Source of the DNA: Micavibrio_B sp964399985
GTDB taxonomy: Bacteria; Pseudomonadota; Alphaproteobacteria; Micavibrionales; Micavibrionaceae
NCBI GenBank assembly: GCA_964399985.1
Contig: CAYNRY010000001.1
Location: forward strand, 372,001 to 436,000
Reading direction: 5' to 3'
Length of the DNA: 64,000 nt
Positions 35,147 to 44,736 of this stretch are shown here, piece by piece. Position 1 is the stretch's first letter. Each line of letters opens with the position of its first letter. The translations under genes and the position numbers were made by a program. The notes beneath the pieces were generated by a model, which saw only the letters and a list, made by a program, of their open reading frames with translations, was not told the origin of the DNA and searched no databases.

Positions 35147-35476
35147 ATGCTCGATTTCAGCTGGTCCGAATTAATGATGGTGATCGTCGTCGCGGTTCTA
35201 GCTGTCGGCCCGAAACAATTGCCGGAAGTCTTGCACGGGCTTGGCAAGCTTTTCCGCCGTCTTCAATATATGCGCTATGCTGTCACTCGCCAGTTCGACG
35301 ATTTCATGGAGCAGGCGGATTTACGCGAAATCCGTGATCAAACTAGAATTGTCACGCCTGAATTATTTGACGAAGAACTGGCAGATGAAGAATATATCAC
35401 AAAGCCCGTAAGCGCGGCTAAACCGCCTGAACCTGAAGACGCAAAGCTCGTCGAAGGCGGAGAGAGACCTTCATGA
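35147..35476 (+). CDS. tatB: Twin-arginine translocase subunit TatB
   Basis: 109 residues: MLDFSWSELMMVIVVAVLAV, then GPKQLPEVLHGLGKLFRRLQ with the GPxxLP hinge typical of TatB, and a longer cytoplasmic helix and acidic tail. With TatC it forms the signal-peptide receptor complex. It overlaps tatC by 4 nt. Confidence 0.94.
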   Translation: MLDFSWSELMMVIVVAVLAVGPKQLPEVLHGLGKLFRRLQYMRYAVTRQFDDFMEQADLREIRDQTRIVTPELFDEELADEEYITKPVSAAKPPEPEDAKLVEGGERPS

Positions 35477-36243
35477 TCGGCGATCTCGACTCCACCTCCC
35501 AGCCTTTGATCGAACATCTGACCGAACTGCGCAAACGCGTCTTGTGGTCGGTTGTTATCATGCTGATCGGTACCGGCATTTGTTATCATTTCCGCGACGA
35601 TATTTACGGTTTTCTGGTGAAGCCATTGGCCGACGCTATGGGGCCGGAAGATTCCCAGCGTTTGATTTATACCAATCTTACCGAGGCCTTTTTTACCTAT
35701 GTGAAAGTCTCTATCTTTGCGGGATGCTTTTTGACCTTCCCGTTTCTGGCGACGCAAATCTGGATGTTTATTTCGCCGGGTCTTTATAAGCGCGAGAAAG
35801 CAGCCATGTTGCCGTTTTTAATCGCCGCTCCGATCATGTTCTTTCTCGGCGGCGCGCTTGTCTATTACATCGTTATTCCTGGTGCATGGAAATTCTTCTT
35901 AAGTTTTCAAAGCTCCGGCTCGGAAACGGTTTTGCCGATCATGTTAGAAGCCAAGGTGAGCGATTATCTGGATTTAATCATGGTGCTGATTTTCGCCTTC
36001 GGCCTGGCGTTTCAGATGCCGGTTATATTGGCGCTTATGGCGAAAGCGGGGATCATTAGTGCCGAATGGCTTGCTGCAAAGCGAAGATACGCGATTGTCT
36101 TAATATTTATTGTTGCTGCAATTATCACGCCGCCTGATATAATCTCGCAAATAGCATTGGCGATCCCGCTGATGATCCTCTACGAGATATCCATCCTTTT
36201 GATCAGACGTTCGTCGAAAAAACCTAATGCCCACACCTCTTGA
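35473..36243 (+). CDS. tatC: Twin-arginine translocase subunit TatC
   Basis: 256 residues with six membrane helices. Marks: PLIEHLTELRKRVLWS, the conserved FTYVKVSIFAG and FITPPDIISQ-type C-terminal stretch (IITPPDIISQIALAIPLMIL). TatC recognises the twin-arginine signal peptide. It overlaps zapE by 17 nt. Confidence 0.96.
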   Translation: MIGDLDSTSQPLIEHLTELRKRVLWSVVIMLIGTGICYHFRDDIYGFLVKPLADAMGPEDSQRLIYTNLTEAFFTYVKVSIFAGCFLTFPFLATQIWMFISPGLYKREKAAMLPFLIAAPIMFFLGGALVYYIVIPGAWKFFLSFQSSGSETVLPIMLEAKVSDYLDLIMVLIFAFGLAFQMPVILALMAKAGIISAEWLAAKRRYAIVLIFIVAAIITPPDIISQIALAIPLMILYEISILLIRRSSKKPNAHTS

Positions 36244-37348
36244 TATTTACAAATCCAAACTCGTCACCGGCCAGATAGACGCTGATTCTTTGCAGGAAGA
36301 AGCGGTGGCGCATTTCGATCGCTTGCAATACGAAGCTATCCGTTATCATCTCCATGATAAAAAAGGCGGCTGGATTAATCGCATGGCGATTTTCAAGGGC
36401 GACCGGCCTGCACCGAAAGGCGTTTATATTTACGGTCCTGTCGGCCGCGGAAAATCCATGCTGATGGATGTACTGTATGAATCCATTCCGCCGGAGATAA
36501 AAAAGCGCCGCGTTCATTTTCACCAGTTTATGATCGAGGTTCACGACTATATCCATTCCCGCCGCTTCGACTCTGCAGGCATGAAAGAAAGCAAGGACGA
36601 GCTTCTACCGGCGCTGGCTTCCATTATCTCCAATCGCTGCAAAGTCCTGTGCTTCGATGAATTTCATGTCACCGATATCGTTGATGCGATGATCCTTGGC
36701 CGTTTATTCTCTGAAATTTTTGACCATGGTGTATCGGTAGTAGCGACCTCCAACTGGGCGCCTGACGATTTATATAAAGGCGGCTTGCAGCGTGATCGCT
36801 TCCTGCCGTTTATCGAACTGATCAAAAAGCGTATGGATGTCGTCAATCTGAACGGCGATGTCGATTATCGCGCCCGTAAACTTAAAGAGATGAGCGTTTA
36901 TTTCGCACCGCTCGGTAAGGAAGCCGCGGAGCGGGCGAATAACCTTTTTGCCAGCCTCACCGAAAACGAAGAGCCCTATCCGGATTTAATCAGCGTCAAG
37001 GCGCGCACGATTGAAGTGCCGGTCGTTGCCAAAGGCGTTGCGCGGTTTAGCTTCGCGCAGCTTTGCGAGCGTCCCTTGGGGGCTGAGGATTATCTGGCTA
37101 TCGCCAAGCGCTATCATACGATATTTGTCGAAGATATTCCAAAGCTCGGCTATGACCGCCGGAATGAGGCCAAACGTTTTATGACGCTGGTTGATGTCTT
37201 CTACGACAATCATCGCAATCTGGTGATCACCGCCGATGCTGCGCCGGATAAGTTGTATTCCGGCCATGATCATGCCTATGAATTTGAGCGCACGGTCAGC
37301 CGCTTGCAGGAAATGCAGACGCAAAGCTATCTCAATCATCCTAAATAG
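36227..37348 (+). CDS. zapE: AFG1/ZapE-family ATPase
   Basis: 373 residues. Walker A is GPVGRGKSMLMD and Walker B VLCFDEFHVTDI; VVATSNWAPDDLYKGGLQRD is a family signature. In E. coli ZapE acts on the division ring; mitochondrial AFG1 relatives support respiratory complex quality control. It starts within the 3' end of tatC. Confidence 0.93.
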   Translation: MPTPLDIYKSKLVTGQIDADSLQEEAVAHFDRLQYEAIRYHLHDKKGGWINRMAIFKGDRPAPKGVYIYGPVGRGKSMLMDVLYESIPPEIKKRRVHFHQFMIEVHDYIHSRRFDSAGMKESKDELLPALASIISNRCKVLCFDEFHVTDIVDAMILGRLFSEIFDHGVSVVATSNWAPDDLYKGGLQRDRFLPFIELIKKRMDVVNLNGDVDYRARKLKEMSVYFAPLGKEAAERANNLFASLTENEEPYPDLISVKARTIEVPVVAKGVARFSFAQLCERPLGAEDYLAIAKRYHTIFVEDIPKLGYDRRNEAKRFMTLVDVFYDNHRNLVITADAAPDKLYSGHDHAYEFERTVSRLQEMQTQSYLNHPK

Positions 37349-37362
37349 TTTAAAATAAAACC

Positions 37363-38610
37363 ATGTCCTTTTTCGGCAAAATTTTTAACAAGGAAAAAAA
37401 TCTAGCCAAAAGCCGGCAACTTGCTCTGTCGAAAAAGGCCGAAGACCGCCTGAAAGTCGCTAAAGATAAAAACACCCAGCCCGAGCTGCTTTATTATCTT
37501 GCACAAAATGACCCCGAGCCTGCCGTGCGTCAGGCGGTTGCCAAAAACAAATCTACGCCCGTTCATGCCAGCTCGGTTCTGGCAAAAGATGCCAATGAAG
37601 ATGTTCGTCTGGCGCTGGCCAACCGCTTGATGAAACTTCTGCCGAATTTATCGCAAGACAAACAAAGCCAGCTTTATAGCTTTGCCATTCAGGCGCTTGG
37701 CACGCTGGCCATCGACGAAGTATTAAAAATACGCATCGCGCTGTCATCGACATTGAAAGACCACGCCCATGCGCCGCCGAAAGTGGTGGGGCAACTTGCC
37801 CGCGATATAGAGCGCGAAGTATCGGAGCCTGTACTCCGGTTTTGCGCCGCGCTGTCTGATGAAGACTTGCTTGATATTTTAAAGACGCATCCGGCGGCGT
37901 GGGCGGTGCAAGCCATCGCCGGACGCCATAATATCAGCGAAGAAATATCACAGGGCGTCATCGAGCGCGAAGACATTCCCGCGGGTTTGATCTTGATGGA
38001 TAATAAAAGCGCAAAAATATCTGTCGCGACGATGGCAAGTATCGTTGAAAAATCGAAGACGCAAACTGAATGGCAAAAACCGATCGCAATCCGGCGCAAT
38101 CTGCCGGCCAATCTGGCGTTGGAGTTGATCCAGTTCGTCGATGCGAAAGTGCGCGATCTTTTGATGCAGCGAACCGATTACGATACGAAGACGATGGGAG
38201 AAATTGCAGCTGTCGTGCGCCGCCGTCTTGATTTTATGGACGAGTCCGATCTTAAAAAGGTAAGTCCCGAAGATCGTGTCCGCCAGATGATCAAGGAAAA
38301 GACATTAAATGAAACCTCTGTTCTCGATGCGCTGGCGGTGCAGGATAAAGACCTTGCACTCACCTGTGTGGCGGCTTTGGCCAAAGTGCCGGTGGCGGTC
38401 GTTGAAAAAATCATGGCGCTGAACACGCCAAAACCGGTGATTGCCCTGTCGTGGAAGGCGGGGCTTTCCATGCGTACCGCTTTGAAATTACAGCAGGAAT
38501 TGGCCCATGTGCCGCATAACGAACTTATCTATCCGCGCGGCGGAACCGATTATCCGCTGGAAAAAGGCGAGATCAATTGGCAACTGGAATTTTTCGGCAT
38601 CAAGCCATAA
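37363..38610 (+). CDS. DUF2336-like repeat protein, copy 1
   Basis: 415 residues, soluble, built from helical HEAT-like repeats (PELLYYLAQNDPEPAVRQAV, NEDVRLALANRLMKLL). It resembles DUF2336 proteins, common in some alphaproteobacteria and of unknown function. The C-terminus ELIYPRGGTDYPLE...INWQLEFFGIKP is shared with the next gene. It follows zapE by 14 bp. Confidence 0.75.
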   Translation: MSFFGKIFNKEKNLAKSRQLALSKKAEDRLKVAKDKNTQPELLYYLAQNDPEPAVRQAVAKNKSTPVHASSVLAKDANEDVRLALANRLMKLLPNLSQDKQSQLYSFAIQALGTLAIDEVLKIRIALSSTLKDHAHAPPKVVGQLARDIEREVSEPVLRFCAALSDEDLLDILKTHPAAWAVQAIAGRHNISEEISQGVIEREDIPAGLILMDNKSAKISVATMASIVEKSKTQTEWQKPIAIRRNLPANLALELIQFVDAKVRDLLMQRTDYDTKTMGEIAAVVRRRLDFMDESDLKKVSPEDRVRQMIKEKTLNETSVLDALAVQDKDLALTCVAALAKVPVAVVEKIMALNTPKPVIALSWKAGLSMRTALKLQQELAHVPHNELIYPRGGTDYPLEKGEINWQLEFFGIKP

Positions 38611-38644
38611 TTTATTAACCAACTCAGGTTAAACTTTTAAAACC

Positions 38645-39919
38645 ATGTCGATATTCAATCTTTCACTTCTGTCTGCCGATCCCGCCAAGAAACAGGAGAA
38701 GGAGAAGAAAAAATACGAACATCAGAAAAAAATTGCTCAAAGCCTAGATAAAGCCGCGAAGCTGAAACTGGCTAAATCTCCCGCCACGCAAGCCGAAATT
38801 TTGTATTACCTTGCGCAAAACGATAGTGAAGTCGCCGTCCGTCAGGCTGTCGCCTCAAACGATGCCACGCCCTATCAGGCGAATAAAATTATCGCCCGCG
38901 ATCAAAACGCCGATGTCCGTATCGCGCTCGCTGAACGTCTCGTTAAATTACTGCCCGATATCTCACAGGATACGCAGAGCCAGCTTTATTCCTATACAGT
39001 CGACGCACTCGAAGCCTTGGCGGCGGATGAAGTGGCAAAGGTCCGCATCGTTCTGGCCAATATAATGAAGAAAGAACTTCACGCGCCAACGCATATCATC
39101 AATAAATTGGCCCGTGATATCGAACGCGAAGTAGCCGAGCCTATCCTGCATCACTGCATGGCGGTGTCCGACGAGGTTTTGCTGGAGATTTTATCGAACC
39201 ATCCGGCGGCGTGGAAAGTCGAAGCTATCGCCCAGCGAAAATTTGTCAGCGCCGATATATCCGAAGCGGTCATCGAGGCCTATCATGAAACGGCTGGCGT
39301 GCTGCTGTTGGACAATAAAGAAGCCGATATTTCAAAACCGACCTTGTTTAAAATCGTCGAAAAATCCAGAGCCTTTACGACATGGCAAAAACCCTTGGCA
39401 GTCCGCGCTTTCCTGCCGCAGGAGATCGCCCGCAAAATGGCGGAATTCGTCGATGAATCGGTCAAGGACCTGATTGCCAAGCGGACCGATCTGGGCAAGC
39501 AAGTTTCCGAAGAGATCAAATCGAAATTCCGCGAAGACATTGATCAACTCGAGAAAGAAGATACTGAGCGCCTAAGTCCTGAGGACAAAGTTCGCAAAAT
39601 GATCGTCGATAAGACGCTCAACGAAGATGCGTTGATAGCCGCGATGGATGCGCGGGATCGTACGCTGGCCATCGTTATGCTGGCGGCTTTGGTACGTTCG
39701 TCGCGCTCCAGCATGGAGAATATTGTCGGGATGCTGAAACCCAAACCGATTGTCGCTGTTTGTCACAGGGCAGGGGTGAGCATGCGTACATGTCTGCGCA
39801 TCCAGCAGGAGATTGCCAAAATCCCTTCCAAGGAAATCATCTATCCCCGCGGCGGGACCGATTATCCGCTGGAACCTGACGAGATCAAATGGCAACTCGA
39901 TTTTCTAGGGCTGAAATAG
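38645..39919 (+). CDS. DUF2336-like repeat protein, copy 2
   Basis: 424 residues, a full-length paralogue of the preceding gene. Shared stretches include ILYYLAQND, VRQAVA, RLVKLLPDISQ, LARDIEREVAEPIL, AWKVEAIA, LSPEDKVRKMI and IYPRGGTDYPLE. It has a more Lys-rich N-terminus (KKQEKEKKKYEHQKK). A tandem duplication; the function of neither copy is known. Confidence 0.75.
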   Translation: MSIFNLSLLSADPAKKQEKEKKKYEHQKKIAQSLDKAAKLKLAKSPATQAEILYYLAQNDSEVAVRQAVASNDATPYQANKIIARDQNADVRIALAERLVKLLPDISQDTQSQLYSYTVDALEALAADEVAKVRIVLANIMKKELHAPTHIINKLARDIEREVAEPILHHCMAVSDEVLLEILSNHPAAWKVEAIAQRKFVSADISEAVIEAYHETAGVLLLDNKEADISKPTLFKIVEKSRAFTTWQKPLAVRAFLPQEIARKMAEFVDESVKDLIAKRTDLGKQVSEEIKSKFREDIDQLEKEDTERLSPEDKVRKMIVDKTLNEDALIAAMDARDRTLAIVMLAALVRSSRSSMENIVGMLKPKPIVAVCHRAGVSMRTCLRIQQEIAKIPSKEIIYPRGGTDYPLEPDEIKWQLDFLGLK

Positions 39920-40013
39920 CCATTCTTTAACCCTTTTTTGACGCTTTACCCCTTAAGTAATTGGGTCTAATTTAACATCAGAATTTTAAAACCCTCCAAT
40001 TAAGGAAACTCCT

Positions 40014-40967
40014 ATGTCCCGTAAAAAAATCGCACTCGTTGGCGCTGGCCAGATCGGTGGAACGCTCGCACTTCTCGCGGCTCAAAAAGAACTCGGCGAT
40101 GTCGTCTTGATCGATATCGCGGAAGGCGTGCCGCAAGGCAAAGCTCTCGATCTTGCTGAAACCACACCTGTCATCGGCGTATCGGGCGGCCTCACAGGCA
40201 GCAACGACTATTCTGCTATGAAAGGCGCCGATGTCGTCATCGTCACCGCCGGTATCCCGCGCAAGCCGGGCATGAGCCGCGACGATCTGATCGCGATCAA
40301 TTCGGGCATTATCAAAACAGTCGGCGAAAATATCAAGGTAAACGCGCCGAATGCATTCGTAATCGTCATCACCAACCCGCTCGACGCAATGGTCGAAGTC
40401 ATGCAGCGCGTTTCCGGCCTTCCGGCTGAAAAAGTTGTTGGCATGGCGGGCGTTTTGGATAGCGCACGTTTCCGTTACTTCCTGTCCGAAGAATTCGGCG
40501 TTTCCGTTTCCGATGTCAGCGCCTTCGTTCTCGGCGGCCACGGCGACACGATGGTGCCATTGGTTCGCTACTCGACAGTTGGTGGAATTCCACTGCCTGA
40601 TCTCATTGCTATGGGCTGGAGCACACAAGAGAAGCTCGACCAGATCGTCCAGCGTACACGCGACGGCGGCGCAGAGATCGTCAACCTCCTGAAAACAGGC
40701 TCGGCTTTCTACGCACCCGCAGCATCCGCGATTGCGATGGCGGAAAGCTATCTGAAAGACCAGAAACGCGTTCTGCCATGCGCGGCGAAACTGAACGGCG
40801 AATACGGCATTAAAGGCCTCTATATCGGCGTGCCGGTCATCATCGGCGCAAAAGGCGTTGAAAAGATCATCGAGATCAAACTGAGCGCGGATGAGCAGAA
40901 AATGTTCGACCACTCGGTTAATGCTGTCAAAGGCCTGATCGAGGTCATCGAGAAACAAGCGGCTTAA
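40014..40967 (+). CDS. mdh: Malate dehydrogenase
   Basis: 317 residues of the LDH-like malate dehydrogenase type usual in Alphaproteobacteria. NAD binding: KIALVGAGQIGGTLALLAAQ; substrate arginines in AGIPRKPGMSRDDL; ITNPLDAMVEVMQR; catalytic His in FVLGGHGDTMVPLVRY. It oxidises malate to oxaloacetate in the TCA cycle. A terminator follows, so it is transcribed apart from sucC, although in related genomes mdh is next to sucCD. Confidence 0.97.
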   Translation: MSRKKIALVGAGQIGGTLALLAAQKELGDVVLIDIAEGVPQGKALDLAETTPVIGVSGGLTGSNDYSAMKGADVVIVTAGIPRKPGMSRDDLIAINSGIIKTVGENIKVNAPNAFVIVITNPLDAMVEVMQRVSGLPAEKVVGMAGVLDSARFRYFLSEEFGVSVSDVSAFVLGGHGDTMVPLVRYSTVGGIPLPDLIAMGWSTQEKLDQIVQRTRDGGAEIVNLLKTGSAFYAPAASAIAMAESYLKDQKRVLPCAAKLNGEYGIKGLYIGVPVIIGAKGVEKIIEIKLSADEQKMFDHSVNAVKGLIEVIEKQAA

Positions 40968-40993
40968 CCGCAACTGCGAAATAAAATTTTAAG

Positions 40994-41021
40994 AAAGCGG
41001 TGCAAAAGCGCCGCTTTTTTT
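40994..41021 (+). terminator. Rho-independent terminator after mdh
   Basis: aaagcggtgc-aaaa-gcgccgcttt forms a strong GC stem followed by a run of T. It ends the mdh transcript 27 bp after the stop codon. Confidence 0.85.
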
Positions 41022-41080
41022 ATTGCCAAAATTCAGGAAAGGATGATTAATTATAAAAAACTAATAAATGAACAGGTACT

Positions 41081-42298
41081 ATGCGTAATCTAAAGAGTAA
41101 ATTCTCAGAGTTTTGCAAGTTTGAAAACCTGCCCGAACGTGGGCCGCGTTACCCTCTCACCTATTTTGGCGACCTTGAAGATCATGAACAGGCTCAGGCC
41201 GATCTGCTGGACTTTATATGCATCGCTCATGATAAAATACTGGAAGGAAAAAGCCCTTATCTGGCGTGGGCGGAAATCCGCGGTTTTACCGAAGGCGATT
41301 TGTCAGCCTTGCTGGATATCGATTGTTTTTTCGTTAAAATGTTGCTCAAGAATCCTGAGTTGTCGCCTCCTAAATATCATGTCGATTATTTCTGCCGCGA
41401 AATAGGCGTACACCCAGCCTATCTTCAGCCGTGTTTGAATGTGAATAATCATTCCTATCATTTTAGCGTCGTGTCTGTTCTGGCGGATATTGCGCTTGAT
41501 GAAGAATGTGATGACTATGAACGGCAGCTTGCGCGCAGGGCTCTGTCAACTGAGGTAAAAAAATACAAGGAATTCGAACAAGGCCATCCGGCGCATGCAA
41601 CGTTTTTGAATCAGGCTTTTGAGTATTGGCAAAAAAACAGCAATCCTCTGGATGCGGATATCGAAACAATTCTGGATTTCTACGAGAGAAAACTTCAAAT
41701 CCAGCTTGAAATGGACAGCAGAAAAATCAGGAAAGATCTTTTTGAGCCGAGGACCCGCTTTGAGAATTCGGAAGCCCAGCTTTTTAATATCGCTCAGGCC
41801 TTGTTTGGTTGTCTGAAGGCGAATGAAAACATCGATCAGTTCATGGAGAATATCAAGGAATTTCGCCCTGAATTTGAAGAGGATATCGAGTGGGATTTCC
41901 AGAGTGATAACCAGTTGCTTATTTCTTCCAGCCGCTGGGAATTCCTGTCACCTTTGCTTGATAAAAATTGGCAGAAAAATGCCGTGGAGCAACTGCATCT
42001 GATGCCGCAGGAAGCGATAAGGGATTTTATCGATCTTGCCCCGTGGCATCTTGAGCGGACGGAAGCTTTTGAAAAGGTTTTGCGTAAGGTTCAGCCCAGG
42101 TTGGATGCGCTGCGCGATCCTCTGGAAGCGTATCAAAGCTGGAGATACGATGTTGCCAATCAATGGCAACCGTCTTTTTTCATGAATTATAAAATCGCTG
42201 AAATTATCCTTGCCAGTGATAAAGAGGAGATACGCGCTAATTTACCGGCGGTTATCAACCACAGGTATGATTATGTGTTCCCTCATTTGCAAAGGTAA
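41081..42298 (+). CDS. Unknown 405-aa protein downstream of mdh
   Basis: No family recognised. It is soluble, acidic and helical with many aromatic residues (RYPLTYFGDLEDHEQAQADL at the start; VINHRYDYVFPHLQR at the end). It stands alone between the mdh terminator and a bidirectional terminator. Its first residues (MRNLKSKF) and size recall the other unknown acidic proteins of this window, but I cannot show homology. Confidence 0.7.
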   Translation: MRNLKSKFSEFCKFENLPERGPRYPLTYFGDLEDHEQAQADLLDFICIAHDKILEGKSPYLAWAEIRGFTEGDLSALLDIDCFFVKMLLKNPELSPPKYHVDYFCREIGVHPAYLQPCLNVNNHSYHFSVVSVLADIALDEECDDYERQLARRALSTEVKKYKEFEQGHPAHATFLNQAFEYWQKNSNPLDADIETILDFYERKLQIQLEMDSRKIRKDLFEPRTRFENSEAQLFNIAQALFGCLKANENIDQFMENIKEFRPEFEEDIEWDFQSDNQLLISSSRWEFLSPLLDKNWQKNAVEQLHLMPQEAIRDFIDLAPWHLERTEAFEKVLRKVQPRLDALRDPLEAYQSWRYDVANQWQPSFFMNYKIAEIILASDKEEIRANLPAVINHRYDYVFPHLQR

Positions 42299-42300
42299 TA

Positions 42301-42325
42301 AAAAACCCCGCCGTAGCGGGGTTTA
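42301..42325. terminator. Bidirectional terminator between convergent genes
   Basis: aaaaaccccgc-cgta-gcggggttt: a GC stem with A-run on one side and T-rich DNA on the other, between the 405-aa gene (plus) and the transglycosylase gene (minus). Confidence 0.8.
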
Positions 42326-42328
42326 AAT

Positions 42329-43447
42329 TTAAGAGATTGTGTAAGCAGGAGCGCCCATTTTATTGGCCGCCCATTGACCAAGATCAGACAGAGACTTGCC
42401 TGCAAATACAGATGAATTCGAAGACGCGGCTTGCGGAAACAAAGACGCTGCACTCGCATTTGGATTTCTTGCCAGACCTTCGAAGAATTTTTCTGCTCCG
42501 GCGGGGCCAAGAAAGTGAGCCATGTAAAGAGCGCCGGAATTCGCCTGAAAACCTTCAACATCGACATTTCTGTTCAGATAATTCATATTATCTTTAGCAA
42601 AGGCGGCGCCCATCAAGGCAGAGGCCATAGCGTTATTTTTCAAAGACAAAAGTTGGCTACGGGACAGGTCGTCTACATCGATACCCATATGGCGCTCCAA
42701 CAAGCCTTTATGCTTGTTTGCCGTTGCAACCCATGTGCTATCTAGGAACTGGTATAGGCCACCGGCAGAGCTTGTTTTAGCTTGAGCGTGAGGATTAAAA
42801 CCGCTTTCCTGTTTTGCTTTTAGAAGCATATAAGTGCTGTCAATACCAACGACGCGTGATGCTGTTTGGATTGCCCCAAGAACACCTTTTTGATCAGCCA
42901 GTTGTTCAGCATTAGCCAACGCTTTCGCGGAGATTGGCGAACCTGCGCCAAGGCGCGTTTGGCCTAGAATACCCATCGGATATCCGGCTTCTGGAAGATT
43001 ATTCGGGTCGGCATACATAGAAGAAAGTTTATTAGACAATTCGCCGAGCGTAATTTTTTTGCCGCCAAAATTAACTTCGGTATCTTCAAGACCTAAAGTT
43101 TTTACAAGCGTCGCAAAGCCATTTACCAAATCAGTATCGGATTGCATGCTATCTTGATCGGACTGGCCTTCGCGTAACAGCATCATCCATGTAAACAGAT
43201 CCATGCCTTGTTCAGGCTTTTTGGACACTTCAAAGTCAGAGGAAGAGGATACGAATTTTTTGGCAAGATTGGCGTCTTCTGCTTCAACCTTTATTTTACC
43301 TTGCGGAACATTGGCTCCGGCGAAAGTAGCGGGTTTGGCTTGTGGAGCAATGGCCGAATTTCCAGCATTGGCATTATCCAAAATCGAGCGGAAAAGCCCT
43401 AATGCGGAGTAAGGGGATAGTTCAGCTATGTCAGTTTTGTCAGCCAT
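42329..43447 (-). CDS. Lytic transglycosylase-like protein without signal peptide
   Basis: 372 residues from the ATG at 43447 (MADKTDIAEL), which has a good aggtgg ribosome site. No signal peptide is present. A helical N-terminal module (about 80-140: DLFTWMMLLRE ... DLVNGFATLVKTLGLEDTEV) resembles one in the next gene. The catalytic part is an SLT-type lysozyme fold: E214 in LLKAKQESGFNPHAQ, then SSAGGLYQFLDSTW. It would cleave the glycan backbone of peptidoglycan. How it reaches the wall is unknown: a dedicated secretion route, cell lysis or a delivered effector are options. Confidence 0.8.
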   Translation of the reverse strand: MADKTDIAELSPYSALGLFRSILDNANAGNSAIAPQAKPATFAGANVPQGKIKVEAEDANLAKKFVSSSSDFEVSKKPEQGMDLFTWMMLLREGQSDQDSMQSDTDLVNGFATLVKTLGLEDTEVNFGGKKITLGELSNKLSSMYADPNNLPEAGYPMGILGQTRLGAGSPISAKALANAEQLADQKGVLGAIQTASRVVGIDSTYMLLKAKQESGFNPHAQAKTSSAGGLYQFLDSTWVATANKHKGLLERHMGIDVDDLSRSQLLSLKNNAMASALMGAAFAKDNMNYLNRNVDVEGFQANSGALYMAHFLGPAGAEKFFEGLARNPNASAASLFPQAASSNSSVFAGKSLSDLGQWAANKMGAPAYTIS

Positions 43448-43537
43448 TTGCACACCACCTAATTTTTTTTCTTATTCGTTCATTAGAGTGTACTGTTAGA
43501 ATCGATAAAAGTCAAATTTTCCGGCGGGTTTAGCCAA

Positions 43538-43562
43538 TAAAAAAGCCCCCGAAAGGGCCTTT
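43538..43562 (-). terminator. Terminator of the NlpC/P60-like gene
   Basis: On the minus strand ggccctttcgggggcttttttatt: a GC stem (gccc/gggc) and a run of T, 13 bp after the stop of the gene at 43575. The next gene downstream is therefore its own unit. Confidence 0.8.
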
Positions 43563-43574
43563 GAAATCAGTGGG

Positions 43575-44654
43575 TTAGCCTAGATTGGGCGATGGGCCTT
43601 GAGATGCCATTTGTATATTAGGTGAGGTAGCTTGAGCCAGTTTTACCATATCTGTTACAAAGAAAGTCGTATTACCTTTGGATTTAATCCAATCATCAAA
43701 ATCAGTCATGGTGACGCCAGCTCCAGAGCGGCTTTCAACGATTACAAGCTGACCGTTGCGTTCAGCTGTCATCACAACATGGTCTATACCATATTTACGA
43801 TTGGCATCGAAACCTGAACGCGTAGCACCTTTATCAGTAGAAATAACCATACCGGCTTGGAGTGTGCCATTGGCTTCCATGTTCATAAGAGTTGATTTAT
43901 CAATACGGTCGGTACCGCCAACCATTCTTTTAGCATTAATGTACTGACCTTCCGAGGTAGAGTTTAAAGTGGATGAAAGCTTTGTGCTGCGACCATTCAA
44001 GTCACGATCCACGGCATTCGCCAATTGGCTGATAAAGCCACTGCAATCGATGCGGCCATTGCTGCCGGTGCGCGATCCCATACCATAGGAAAGGTGATCC
44101 ATGCGCGCAAATTTTTGTAATACAGTTTCATTGACGCGATCACGCAATGAGCCGTTATTGCTATGACTGAAATTGGATACATCATCCATTCTACCAAGAT
44201 CAAAATTATAGGAAGAAGAATTCTTGGCGAATTCAGAGTAAGGCTTGCCTGTAACTTGCGCGATAAATTGCTTACCAGCAGAAGTATCAAAGCCTAGGGC
44301 GTCACCCAGTTTGATAATATCAGCTATCACATTACCCTTTGAGATTCCGCTCTCATCAGTGGAATGTTGTTTAAACATTTCCGCCCAAAACAGCATATCA
44401 GCCGCATTATTAGAACTATCTTTACCCTTGGCTTGTTCGGTAAATTGATTGACCAATTTAGACTTAGCAACCTCCGGCTCATCTTTCGGCATTGGTAAAG
44501 CTTTGCCGGATTTGGAAAAACCGGAAAGGGGCGTACCAGCAGTCGTGGAATGAATCGCGTTAATCGTACGGCCTTCGAAATCGAGAGCGCCGCCGGGCAA
44601 GATATCGCCTAAGCCATTGAAAACGCTCTGATCTTTTGTTCCTAAAATAGCCAT
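43575..44654 (-). CDS. NlpC/P60-like cysteine peptidase without signal peptide
   Basis: 359 residues from the ATG at 44654 (MAILGTKDQSVFNGLGDI), preceded by aaggg. There is no signal peptide. A helical module at about 85-140 (DMLFWAEMFKQHSTDE ... VIADIIKLGDALGFDTSAG) aligns by eye with the module of the transglycosylase next door. The catalytic half has the Cys in GRIDCSGFISQLAN (C204), the His in KYGIDHVVMTAERNG (H292) and ESRSGAG after it, as in NlpC/P60 or CHAP-type peptidoglycan peptidases or amidases. It ends with a Pro/Gln-rich tail. Confidence 0.75.
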   Translation of the reverse strand: MAILGTKDQSVFNGLGDILPGGALDFEGRTINAIHSTTAGTPLSGFSKSGKALPMPKDEPEVAKSKLVNQFTEQAKGKDSSNNAADMLFWAEMFKQHSTDESGISKGNVIADIIKLGDALGFDTSAGKQFIAQVTGKPYSEFAKNSSSYNFDLGRMDDVSNFSHSNNGSLRDRVNETVLQKFARMDHLSYGMGSRTGSNGRIDCSGFISQLANAVDRDLNGRSTKLSSTLNSTSEGQYINAKRMVGGTDRIDKSTLMNMEANGTLQAGMVISTDKGATRSGFDANRKYGIDHVVMTAERNGQLVIVESRSGAGVTMTDFDDWIKSKGNTTFFVTDMVKLAQATSPNIQMASQGPSPNLG

Positions 44655-44736
44655 TAACACCCTTACTTTTTCAGTAATATTCTTATTTATTAATTAGTTA
44701 TCCCAATCCTACCTGAAAAGGGGCAAAGAGTCAAAA

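Noticed and set aside
39978..40973. 331-codon minus-strand frame opposite mdh
   Set aside because: Covers mdh exactly on the other strand; residue pattern is an antisense artefact.
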